DNA from: Coprococcus_C sp934318045
GTDB taxonomy: Bacteria; Bacillota; Clostridia; Lachnospirales; Lachnospiraceae
Direction of reading: 5' to 3'
DNA: 64,000 bases
NCBI GenBank assembly: GCA_934318045.1
Contig: CAKREY010000005.1
Span: forward strand, 59,543 to 123,542
Below, piece after piece: positions 8,908 through 16,800 of this stretch. Both the position numbers and the translations under genes were made by a program. Below the pieces are notes generated by a model. It was given only the letters and a program-made list of their open reading frames with translations. It ran no database searches and was not told the DNA's origin. Every line of letters starts with the position of its first letter. The stretch's first letter is position 1.

Positions 8908-11900
8908 TTATTTTTTATCCTTAATTTTGTTCAGACAGGTTTCATAGAATGTATGTTGTCCGCATATCTTGATTGCTTCCTCATACATACTCCGTGCCAT
9001 CGCATAATTTTTCTTTTTCTCATATAGAACTGCTTTTTCATATAATATTCTGTGACAGATACTATAGAAGCATCCGCTGCACCGTGGCAGTGTCTGTCCC
9101 TGCTGAAGCAGAGCCAGAGCCTCCGGGTATTCTTTTTTAAGCCGGAGCAAACGCGCCTGTTTGATACAGGAAACCGGGGAATCCACAGACTCTTTTTCAT
9201 CTGTTTTGTCCGGAAGGTATTTTTTTATGCTGCGCAAAGGTTTTACTTTTACGAGGCATTCCAGCCACTCACTATAATAATTGGCTTCCTTTTTTGTGTC
9301 AAGTTTTATCGCCTGTTCATATACATTTTTCGCAGCATCATAGAGCTCATATCTGCGGAAAACATCGCCCATCACACCGTATATCCGGTAATCCTGCGGC
9401 GTTTTGCTGACAGCATATTCAAATGTCTCATGTGCGAGGTCGATATAACCTGCATCTCCATAGATTTCGATTAATTTGCGTACGCATGCGGAATCGTCAA
9501 TATATGGACGTAAGGATTCGATTGCCTGCTTTACTTTCCCAATCCGGACAAGCAGATTGGCATAATCATATGCAATATCAGCATCCCATTCATATCGAAT
9601 GCGATAATCTTCGTATAATTTCCGGCTTTCTGTAAACCAGTTCATACATTGATATACGCGAGCCAGAAATTGCATACAGTCTTTGCGCAAGTCGTCGTTA
9701 TTTTCAGCAAGGCTGTATACTTTTTGGTATGCAGCCGCGGCCGCTTTGTATTTTTTGAGCGCTTCTTTGATTCGTCCAATCAACAGAATTGTATATATAT
9801 TTTCCGGTTCAAGTGAAAGTGCCATGCGGCAGTCCTCAAGCGCATGGGTATAATCACGCATAAGAAAATATGCCGTTCCACGCTCACTGTAAGCTTTGGC
9901 AGTTGGAGACTGTTTGATTTGGATATCCAGATACTTTCGTGCATGGTCAAGTTCTCCAAGCTTTAAATACATGGAACCTATCAGCAGATGGATCATCGGA
10001 TGGCCGGAATCCAACTTGTGCACTTTTGTAAATTGCTGCAAAGCTTTCCGGTAAGCACCTTCTTTGCTATAGCAGGTGCCAAGCATTAAAAACACATCCG
10101 TATATTCGTCCAAATCGGTAGTTTTGCTGTCAGAATGTGTTGCAACGCTCACTAAAATTTTGATTGCCTTTTTGGTATTTCCGTGGAGCATTGCGAGCTT
10201 TGCTTTGCAAAAATCAATGCTGTCACTTTGGTTTTCATAGATTTCATACCGCTTTATCGTATCTTCTGCCTGATTGTACTGATTTGCATCCATAAATAAC
10301 TGTATTTCCACTGCATATGGTACAGCCAGATATGGATACAGGTGAATTGCACGTTCGCAGGCATTGTATGCTTCCTGAATATATTTCAATTCCCTGCATG
10401 CTTTCGCTTTGTACAGATAGCCAATATAATCCTGGTCATCTTTTTCAATCAGAAACTCACATGCTTTTAAGCACTCTGTATAGTTCCCGAGACAAAATTG
10501 CAATTCACAGGCTGCCTCGTACGATAAGATAATCTCCTCATGATTCACGGACAGGGATTGATTCAGATAGTGTAATGCCTGTTTGTATTTTTTTTCTTTC
10601 AGATAGCAGTCGGAAATCAAAAAATTTACATATGGATACCGCTTGCGTTTTTTCTCTGCATCTTCTGACACGTCATCCTTTGGCAGAGATTCAATCAGAT
10701 CTGCCCATGTAAAGAAACATTCTTTTGCATTCTCATAATCCATAACTCCAAGATAACAACGCCCAAGGACGTTATAATATTCAAACTTGCGAGCCTGGTC
10801 GGGTTCCACATTTTTTAAAAAATCAATTGCATCCTGGAATTGATAACTCTGATAATAGCTCCAGCCAATCTCGAGCTTTGCCTGCATATCGTCCGGATTT
10901 GATTTCAGATGTTTTAGATTGTTCTCAATCATCTTCTGGTTTGCACGAACCATACCAACACGAACGTTATCGTCGTAGTGATTTTCCTTGAGGAGTTCCA
11001 TAAACTGATCTCTGGAACTTTTGTATTCACCGACACGAAATGCAATTTCAGCCTGTTTTACACGTACAAAGTAATTATCCGCATCCAGATTTTTGGCGGC
11101 ATCATAAAACTCTTTTGCTTTTGCATAATCCTGCATGACCATCGCAACATCACCACAGAATATCTGTAATGTAATATCAGCCGGGTATTGTGAAGCAAGC
11201 GCTATAGCATCCCGGATAATTTCTTTAAATGCATCCGCATATTGTTCTGCATAGCGGGTATCTAAGTCTGCCAGTTTTTTTTCTTCCTCTGTCATATTCG
11301 CGATCTGCGCTTCGAATGCGTCGTGCAGGTTTTGCAATTTTATACGGAGTCTGCACAGTGTCAGATAAGAATTTGAAAACGAATAAGCAGTGGTAAGTTT
11401 CTCAAGCTGTTTTTTTGCAGCTTGCGGATTATGAGCCCGGATCATCCGGTCGAGATCAATATAATCCCTTATATAGGCATCTATTTCTTCGGCTGTTTCA
11501 TTTCCGGCCAGAATAAATGTATCATAATTGATGATATCATCATAACGGGCATTGTTCAGAATATAATCCAAAAAATTTTCAGGAAAGGCTTCTGACAGTT
11601 CCCGCTTATTTCCTGCGATGTCAAACCGTTCAACAATCACACGCCAGACTTTTTGCGGAAGAAATATATGCTTTAGCAAAAAACGCAGCAGCCCGCTTAA
11701 AGCCTCTTCACATGTATCAAGTGACACATAGTAATCCGTATCAAATAATTGAAGCCATACATCTGGATTTATCCGGTTTGAAAATGTGTCATAGACTGCA
11801 AGCAAAGCCTGCTCTTCCTCTGAAACCGGTGCTTTGTTTTTTGCATCCTTACATTCCTCCGGCATATCAGCCAGACGCACTGCCTCCTCGTATGCTTTTC

Positions 11901-12024
11901 GAAGCTCCATAAACCCTTCCGGATCATCTTCCGGATTGACAGAAGAAAGACGCATTCGATAGGCTTTCTTCAATGCGTCTTTATCCTTCGTCTGTTCAAT
12001 TTTCAGAACATCCCATATATTCAT
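8908..12024 (-). CDS. Large J-domain/TPR-repeat protein, probable HscC co-chaperone
   Basis: 1038 residues. The first ~55 residues form a J-like domain (WDVLKIEQTKDKDALKKAYR...). The loop that should read HPD is changed to VNPEDDPEGF, so the canonical HPD is absent; the helix after it (LRKAYEEA) is kept. The rest is a long array of helical TPR-like repeats, e.g. near YYNVLGRCYLGVMDYENAKEC, LIGSMYLKLGELDHARKYL and YDAAKNVYEQAI. No membrane segment or signal peptide is seen. The start overlaps the icd stop (TAATG) and hscC follows closely. J-domain partners also accompany hscC in E. coli. A scaffold that loads clients onto HscC is inferred. Confidence 0.82.
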   Translation of the reverse strand: MNIWDVLKIEQTKDKDALKKAYRMRLSSVNPEDDPEGFMELRKAYEEAVRLADMPEECKDAKNKAPVSEEEQALLAVYDTFSNRINPDVWLQLFDTDYYVSLDTCEEALSGLLRFLLKHIFLPQKVWRVIVERFDIAGNKRELSEAFPENFLDYILNNARYDDIINYDTFILAGNETAEEIDAYIRDYIDLDRMIRAHNPQAAKKQLEKLTTAYSFSNSYLTLCRLRIKLQNLHDAFEAQIANMTEEEKKLADLDTRYAEQYADAFKEIIRDAIALASQYPADITLQIFCGDVAMVMQDYAKAKEFYDAAKNLDADNYFVRVKQAEIAFRVGEYKSSRDQFMELLKENHYDDNVRVGMVRANQKMIENNLKHLKSNPDDMQAKLEIGWSYYQSYQFQDAIDFLKNVEPDQARKFEYYNVLGRCYLGVMDYENAKECFFTWADLIESLPKDDVSEDAEKKRKRYPYVNFLISDCYLKEKKYKQALHYLNQSLSVNHEEIILSYEAACELQFCLGNYTECLKACEFLIEKDDQDYIGYLYKAKACRELKYIQEAYNACERAIHLYPYLAVPYAVEIQLFMDANQYNQAEDTIKRYEIYENQSDSIDFCKAKLAMLHGNTKKAIKILVSVATHSDSKTTDLDEYTDVFLMLGTCYSKEGAYRKALQQFTKVHKLDSGHPMIHLLIGSMYLKLGELDHARKYLDIQIKQSPTAKAYSERGTAYFLMRDYTHALEDCRMALSLEPENIYTILLIGRIKEALKKYKAAAAAYQKVYSLAENNDDLRKDCMQFLARVYQCMNWFTESRKLYEDYRIRYEWDADIAYDYANLLVRIGKVKQAIESLRPYIDDSACVRKLIEIYGDAGYIDLAHETFEYAVSKTPQDYRIYGVMGDVFRRYELYDAAKNVYEQAIKLDTKKEANYYSEWLECLVKVKPLRSIKKYLPDKTDEKESVDSPVSCIKQARLLRLKKEYPEALALLQQGQTLPRCSGCFYSICHRILYEKAVLYEKKKNYAMARSMYEEAIKICGQHTFYETCLNKIKDKK

Positions 12025-13235
12025 TAAGCTAACATTCCCTCAAGTGTTTCACGGATTGCTTTGATGAAGTTCTCGCTGTTTAATACAGTGACATCCTTCA
12101 TTGTTGTGATAAGAGCGAGATCCTTTGTCATCTTGCCGTCTTCAATCGTCTTGATTGTCGCCTGCTCAAGCTTATCGGCAAATTCCATCAGCTCCGGAAT
12201 ATTGTCAATCTCGCCACGCTTTCTCAAAGCACCGGTCCATGCGAAGATCGTTGCAACAGAGTTTGTTGATGTCTCCTCACCCTTTAAGTGCTTGTAGTAA
12301 TGTCTCTGAACCGTTCCGTGTGCTGCCTCGTACTCGTATTTTCCATCCGGAGAAACAAGTACCGATGTCATCATGGCAAGAGAACCGAATGCAGACGAGA
12401 TCATATCACTCATAACATCGCCGTCATAGTTCTTGCAAGCCCAGATGAATCCACCCTCAGATTTCATAACACGGGCAACTGCATCATCAATCAGAGTATA
12501 GAAATATTCGATGCCAGCGGCGTCAAACTTCTCTTTGTATTCGTTATCGAAGATCTCCTGGAAGATATCCTTGAATGTATGGTCGTATTTCTTGGAGATT
12601 GTATCCTTTGTTGCAAACCACAATGTCTGCTTTGTATCAAGCGCATAATTAAAGCAGCTTCTTGCAAAGCTCTCGATGGATTTGTCGATGTTATGCTGTC
12701 CCTGAATCACACCCGGACCGTCAAACTTGTGGATTGTCTCCTTGATGACCTGCCCGTCCTCGCCTGTAAATACAAGCTCTGCTGTACCGGCACCCGGCAC
12801 ATCGATCTCTACGCTCTTGTAGACATCGCCGTATGCATGTCTTGCGATTGTGATTGGCTTCTTCCAGTTCTTTACACATGGCTCGATTCCCTTGACAACG
12901 ATTGGTGCACGGAATACAGTTCCGTCTAAGATTGCACGGATCGTTCCGTTTGGACTCTTCCACATTTCCTTCAGGTTGTACTCTGTCATACGTGCAGCGT
13001 TCGGTGTGATCGTTGCACACTTGACTGCGACACCGTACTTCTGTGTTGCATATGCAGAATCAAAAGTAACCTTATCGTTTGTCTCGTTTCTGTACTCCAG
13101 ACCAAGGTCGTAATACTCGGACTTTAAGTCGATAAATGGGTAGATCAATTCATCCTTGATAATCTTCCAAAGGATTCGTGTCATCTCGTCTCCGTCCATC
13201 TCTACCAGTGGAGTCTTCATCTGAATTTTTGCCAT
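12024..13235 (-). CDS. icd: NADP-dependent isocitrate dehydrogenase, eukaryote-like type
   Basis: 403 residues beginning MAKIQMKTPLVEMDGDEMTR, the classic start of the homodimeric eukaryotic-type NADP-IDH rather than the E. coli type. Substrate and metal motifs are visible (ITPNAARMTEY, WKSPNGTIR, ISSAFGSLAMM, EAAHGTVQRHYY). It converts isocitrate to 2-oxoglutarate with NADPH, supplying glutamate synthesis. AGGAGG precedes the ATG. The stop overlaps the J-domain gene start by one base, tying a metabolic gene to a chaperone pair. A long palindrome lies upstream. Confidence 0.96.
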   Translation of the reverse strand: MAKIQMKTPLVEMDGDEMTRILWKIIKDELIYPFIDLKSEYYDLGLEYRNETNDKVTFDSAYATQKYGVAVKCATITPNAARMTEYNLKEMWKSPNGTIRAILDGTVFRAPIVVKGIEPCVKNWKKPITIARHAYGDVYKSVEIDVPGAGTAELVFTGEDGQVIKETIHKFDGPGVIQGQHNIDKSIESFARSCFNYALDTKQTLWFATKDTISKKYDHTFKDIFQEIFDNEYKEKFDAAGIEYFYTLIDDAVARVMKSEGGFIWACKNYDGDVMSDMISSAFGSLAMMTSVLVSPDGKYEYEAAHGTVQRHYYKHLKGEETSTNSVATIFAWTGALRKRGEIDNIPELMEFADKLEQATIKTIEDGKMTKDLALITTMKDVTVLNSENFIKAIRETLEGMLA

Positions 13236-13267
13236 TGTAATTATCCTCCTGTTATTTGTTGTTCCCT

Positions 13268-13498
13268 ACAAATTGTGTCCTGCATAATAATCTCTTACCG
13301 TGTTATTTATAATTGCATAATTCATCGCAGACGCGCTCTCGCTCACTTCCACACGCAGTGGTACTAAATTCGCAAGTAAAAATTATTTATTACTGAAAAT
13401 AACTCACTTGCTCATTAAGTACCAGCGTGTTCCAATGGTCTGCGATTAAATTAGCAATTACAAATAACACAATCTACATTTAGAAGGACACAATTTGT
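13268..13498. repeat. Long imperfect palindrome upstream of icd (element A)
   Basis: A 231-base region that folds on itself along its length. Paired arms, outside to inside: ACAAATTGTGTCCT (13268-13281) with AGGACACAATTTGT (13485-13498), perfect; GTGTTATTTATAATTGC (13300-13316) with GCAATTACAAATAACAC (13454-13470); ATCGCAGAC with GTCTGCGAT; ACACGCAGTGGTAC (13351-13364) with GTACCAGCGTGT (13419-13430); GCAAGT with ACTTGC at the tip. No coding potential is evident. It fills most of the 448-base gap between niaR and icd. It may be an ERIC- or MITE-like element, or a structured leader of icd. Confidence 0.8.
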
Positions 13499-13683
13499 AA
13501 TTTACATTCATATAAAATTTTACACGTTCTCTATTTTAACATATAGATGTGTATTTGGAAATATTACATTTGAAAATTTATTGTGGTTATAATTGTAGTA
13601 AAAATATATTTGAGTTTATAGCTGTAAATACACGAAGAAATATTCCCTTCGATTATAATTACCTCAAAAATTTGACCTTGGGG

Positions 13684-14244
13684 TTATTGTTTGAAGGTTG
13701 TTTCGTAGTCGAGGAAGTCGACGAGGAAGTGTTTCTCCTTCAGTGCTTCTTCGATTTCGTCGAGGATATCTTCGCTCTCGGCTTCAATCGTGTGGAAATG
13801 ATAGCCGGAGGTTGTGTTCGATAAAAGGGATGATTTGCTTTCTTTCAGGTCTTCGACGAATTTACGGATATCGCGGCGGCTCTTGATATTTAATGGTGCC
13901 GTAACTTTTCCGTAGGTGCGGTGATTGACCATGACATCTAAAACGATTCCACCGAAATCGACAATCGTACTTAATTCGTCTTCTGCCTGATCATCGGTAT
14001 GACAGACCTTTACGATTCGCCTGCAGTTTTGGTTTCCGGTATCTTTTTCGTACATATAACCACGCGGTGTCGATACGATTGAATGTCCCTTTGAACGGAG
14101 CAATGCAATATCCTGTACGACAACCTGACGACTGACATGGTAGATTTCTCCGATTTTTCCACCCGATAACGGTTCATCGGAACGAAGCAATAGTGCGAGC
14201 AGCTTCTCTCTGCGCTCATCTCCGGATAAAATCGTCTGCTCCAT
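13684..14244 (-). CDS. niaR: NiaR-type transcriptional repressor of NAD genes (HTH + 3H domain)
   Basis: 186 residues. An N-terminal winged HTH (about 8-60; SGGKIGEIYHVSRQVVVQDI) is followed by a 3H domain. Probable metal ligands are His82, Glu90, His149 and His151 (CHTDD...E, YHFH), the spacing seen in the nickel-binding TM1602 family. NiaR senses nicotinic acid and represses NAD synthesis or niacin uptake. It is 41 bases after nadC in the same direction, and a matching operator lies over the nadB promoter. AGGAGG precedes the ATG. Confidence 0.92.
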   Translation of the reverse strand: MEQTILSGDERREKLLALLLRSDEPLSGGKIGEIYHVSRQVVVQDIALLRSKGHSIVSTPRGYMYEKDTGNQNCRRIVKVCHTDDQAEDELSTIVDFGGIVLDVMVNHRTYGKVTAPLNIKSRRDIRKFVEDLKESKSSLLSNTTSGYHFHTIEAESEDILDEIEEALKEKHFLVDFLDYETTFKQ

Positions 14245-14285
14245 TTGCGTTTCCTCCTTGATTGAAATAGATTGTTGCTACGTAA

Positions 14286-15158
14286 TTAGTCAATTGGATG
14301 CAGATGTTTCAGACTGATATCTAAGATTGGAGCAGAATGTGTCAGTGCACCACTCGATACATAATCGACGCCAAGCTTCGTGATCGTCTCGATATTTTCT
14401 TTTGTGATATTTCCGGAGCACTCTGTCTTGGCACGTCCATCAATAATCTTGATTGCTTCCGCCATCAGCTCCGGGGACATATTATCAAACATAATGATGT
14501 CAGCGCCTGCTTCCACGGCTTCTCTTACCATATCCAGATTCTCCGTCTCCACTTCAATCTTGCAGACAAATGATGCATAATCTCTTGCCATCTGAATTGC
14601 CTTTGCAACACCGCCTGCGGCATCGATATGATTATCTTTGAGCATTACAGCATCTGACAGATTATATCTGTGATTATTTCCGCCGCCGGCACGAACCGCA
14701 TACTTCTCGAAGATACGCATGCAAGGCGTTGTCTTTCTTGTATCAAGCAGTTTGGTATTTGTTCCCTTTAAAAGTGCTGCAACATTGTTCGTATAGGTTG
14801 CGATACCGCTCATGCGCTGCAGATAATTCAGAGCCGTACGCTCGCCGGACAGCAGCACACGGATATCTCCGACCACTGTTGCCAGCACCTGCCCGTTTGT
14901 CACGGTATCGCCATCCTTGATCTGCTTTCCATCTTTTTCGGCGAAGATCACTTCCGTATTCGGATCCAATATTGTGAATACACGCTTGAACACCTGCAAT
15001 CCGGCAATGATTCCGTCCTGCTTCGCAAGCAATGTAACTTCGCCCTTCTTATACTCCGGCATCACAGCATTTGTGCTGATATCTTCACTGTTGATATCCT
15101 CTTCGAGCGCCATCTTAATATACTTATCTGCAACTAACTGCATTGTAATCTCATTCAT
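14286..15158 (-). CDS. nadC: Nicotinate-nucleotide pyrophosphorylase (quinolinate phosphoribosyltransferase)
   Basis: 290 residues from the ATG at 15158, with AAGGAGAT 7-8 bases upstream; an in-frame ATG 15 codons earlier lacks a ribosome site. Family blocks: LLSGERTALNYLQRMSGIAT, LDTRKTTPCMR, KYAVRAGGGNNHRYNL, LKDNH, and VETENLDMVREA. It turns quinolinate and PRPP into nicotinate mononucleotide, the last step of de novo pyridine ring formation. It is separated from nadB by 341 bases holding palindrome B1, and is followed by niaR. Confidence 0.96.
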   Translation of the reverse strand: MNEITMQLVADKYIKMALEEDINSEDISTNAVMPEYKKGEVTLLAKQDGIIAGLQVFKRVFTILDPNTEVIFAEKDGKQIKDGDTVTNGQVLATVVGDIRVLLSGERTALNYLQRMSGIATYTNNVAALLKGTNTKLLDTRKTTPCMRIFEKYAVRAGGGNNHRYNLSDAVMLKDNHIDAAGGVAKAIQMARDYASFVCKIEVETENLDMVREAVEAGADIIMFDNMSPELMAEAIKIIDGRAKTECSGNITKENIETITKLGVDYVSSGALTHSAPILDISLKHLHPID

Positions 15159-15220
15159 TTGTCTAATCTCCTTTTTTATTAAATGTACACGATCATTGTA
15201 CATGATTTTTGGTATTGGTA

Positions 15221-15460
15221 GTACATATATTTTATTTTGAATTGTTCCATATACGATGTATTGAAACTAAGAAATTCTAAGATGTTCTGATATAAATTAT
15301 GCCCCCGTACGCAACCGCCGCCAATTCGCCATCCATGGCTCAGTGGCGGCTTGATTGAACATCGTGTTCAATCATTGCTGATATAGTACAGAACATCAAG
15401 AATTTCTAAGTTCCAAACATATTGTATATGCGAACATATTCAAAAATAAAATATATGTAT
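15221..15460. repeat. Long imperfect palindrome B1 between nadB and nadC
   Basis: About 240 bases of non-coding sequence folding into one long stem with side hairpins. Outer arm ACATATATTTTATTTTGAA (15223-15241) pairs with TTCAAAAATAAAATATATGT (15439-15458). Further in, CATATACGATG pairs roughly with CATATTGTATATG, GAAATTCTaAGATGTTCTG pairs with CAGAACATCaAGAATTTC, and ATTGAACAtcgTGTTCAAT forms a hairpin. It shares about 47 bases (GTACGCAACCGCCGCC through GTGGCGGCTTG) and the CATATACGATGTATTGAAAC arm with element B2 at 23345-23562. Elsewhere the stems differ in sequence but stay paired. Confidence 0.88.
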
Positions 15461-15499
15461 CTACGTAATGGAATAATCATGCACAATGATCTATAAAAT

Positions 15500-16675
15500 T
15501 TACACAAGCTCGCCAGTGATGTGCTTTGCGGCACGTTTTGCGAACACTAAACTTTCAAGCAAACTGTTGCTGGCTAAGCGGTTCTTCCCGTGCACTCCGT
15601 TGCAGCTTGTCTCGCCAACGGCATACAGATGCGGCATCGTTGTGTGAGAAAACTTATCTACATGGATGCCTCCCATGAAATAATGCTGTGCCGGAACGAT
15701 CGGAATCGGCATCATCAGAATGTCAAAACCGTACTTCATGCAGTGCTCGTAGATATGCGGGAAATGGTTCAGGATTGTCTCGCGTGGAACATTCTCGAAG
15801 GATAAGAACTCGTATTTCACGCCCTCTTTTTCCATCTCAGCCTGAATTGCCTTTGTCACGACATCCCGCGGCTGCAATTCATCAACGAAACGCTCCTTCT
15901 TGTGATTCAGGATGATGGCACCCTCGCCTCTGGCTGACTCTGAGATTAGGAAGCTTCTGCCCGGATTCTCCGTGTAAAAACAGGTTGGATGAATCTGTAC
16001 ATAGTCCATGTGTTCTAATTCTACACCGTGTTTTCGCGCAATCTCACACCCATCGCCGGTTAAAATCGGGAAGTTTGTGGAATGTTTATACTGTCCGCCG
16101 ATACCGCCGGTTGCAAAGACGGTATCTTCTGCATAGATTTCTAATTCTTCTCCATCTGCACGCTTGGCAAGGATGCCGACGCAGTTGTGATTGATATCCT
16201 CAATCAGATCTGTCATCGTGGTGTGTTCAAAAATCGTGACATTCTTTAACTGCCTGACAGCGGATAGCAGATGTGTTGTAATCTCCTCTCCGGTGATATC
16301 CTCATGGAAGCAAATCCGTGGCTTGGAATGCGCACCTTCCTTCGTGTAAGCAAGGCTTCCGTCCTTATTTCGTTCAAACTGGACCCCATATCCAATCAGA
16401 TCATTGATGACATCCCGGCTGCCACGGATCATAATATCGACACTTTCCTTGCGGTTTTCATAATGACCGGCACGCATCGTATCCTCAAAATAGGAATCAT
16501 AGTCATCCTCGTCCCGCAGTACACAGATACCGCCCTGTGCCAGCATCGAATCACAGGTTTCAAGCTCTGCTTTTGAGAGCATTAAAATCTGTTTATCTTT
16601 CGGTAAATTCAATGCTGTATATAATCCACCGACGCCACAGCCGACGATTACAACATCATAGTGTAAATCTCGCAT
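15500..16675 (-). CDS. nadB: L-aspartate oxidase, short form
   Basis: 391 residues from the ATG at 16675, which has AAAGGAG upstream; an ORF start 40 codons earlier would lie within the promoter. FAD-binding GCGVGGLYTALNL is near the N-terminus, with SMLAQGGI, HEDITGEEIT, VFATGGIGGQY, ARGEGAI and HGKNRLASNSLLE as in the succinate dehydrogenase/NadB flavoprotein family. It oxidises aspartate to iminoaspartate for quinolinate synthesis. It ends soon after the SNSLLE block and lacks the ~130-residue helical C-terminal domain of E. coli NadB. The partner nadA is not in this window. Confidence 0.93.
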   Translation of the reverse strand: MRDLHYDVVIVGCGVGGLYTALNLPKDKQILMLSKAELETCDSMLAQGGICVLRDEDDYDSYFEDTMRAGHYENRKESVDIMIRGSRDVINDLIGYGVQFERNKDGSLAYTKEGAHSKPRICFHEDITGEEITTHLLSAVRQLKNVTIFEHTTMTDLIEDINHNCVGILAKRADGEELEIYAEDTVFATGGIGGQYKHSTNFPILTGDGCEIARKHGVELEHMDYVQIHPTCFYTENPGRSFLISESARGEGAIILNHKKERFVDELQPRDVVTKAIQAEMEKEGVKYEFLSFENVPRETILNHFPHIYEHCMKYGFDILMMPIPIVPAQHYFMGGIHVDKFSHTTMPHLYAVGETSCNGVHGKNRLASNSLLESLVFAKRAAKHITGELV

Positions 16676-16713
16676 ATTTCCTGTCTCCTTTGAATTTATA
16701 CCTGTATATAACA

Positions 16714-16744
16714 CAGAAACGCAGACCGTTCGTCTGCGTTTCTG
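16714..16744 (-). promoter_or_regulatory. Stable hairpin in the nadB leader
   Basis: A perfect 13-bp stem, CAGAAACGCAGAC with GTCTGCGTTTCTG, around a 5-base loop. It lies between the nadB -10 and its ATG. No T-run follows on either strand, so it is not a plain terminator. It may stabilise the 5' end or act in control. Confidence 0.6.
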
Positions 16745-16761
16745 GCTCCGAATGTACATGC

Positions 16762-16800
16762 AGTATAGCACATGTTTTGACAGGTGACAAGACACCTACA
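16762..16800 (-). promoter_or_regulatory. nadB promoter overlapped by a NiaR-type operator
   Basis: On the minus strand -35 TTGTCA (16790-16785), a 17-base spacer, and -10 TATACT (16767-16762). Over the -35 lies a dyad: TGTAGGTGTC-TT-GTCACCTGTCA (16800-16778), resembling the NiaR (YrxA) operator described for Firmicutes. Binding would block RNA polymerase. It also overlaps the end of phoR. Confidence 0.75.

Noticed and set aside
12288..12929. 213-codon plus-strand frame
   Set aside because: It is entirely antisense to the well-conserved icd gene, Cys-rich, and has no start signal.
13549..13824. 91-codon plus-strand frame over the end of niaR
   Set aside because: It is a frame opposite niaR with no ribosome site and an unlikely composition.
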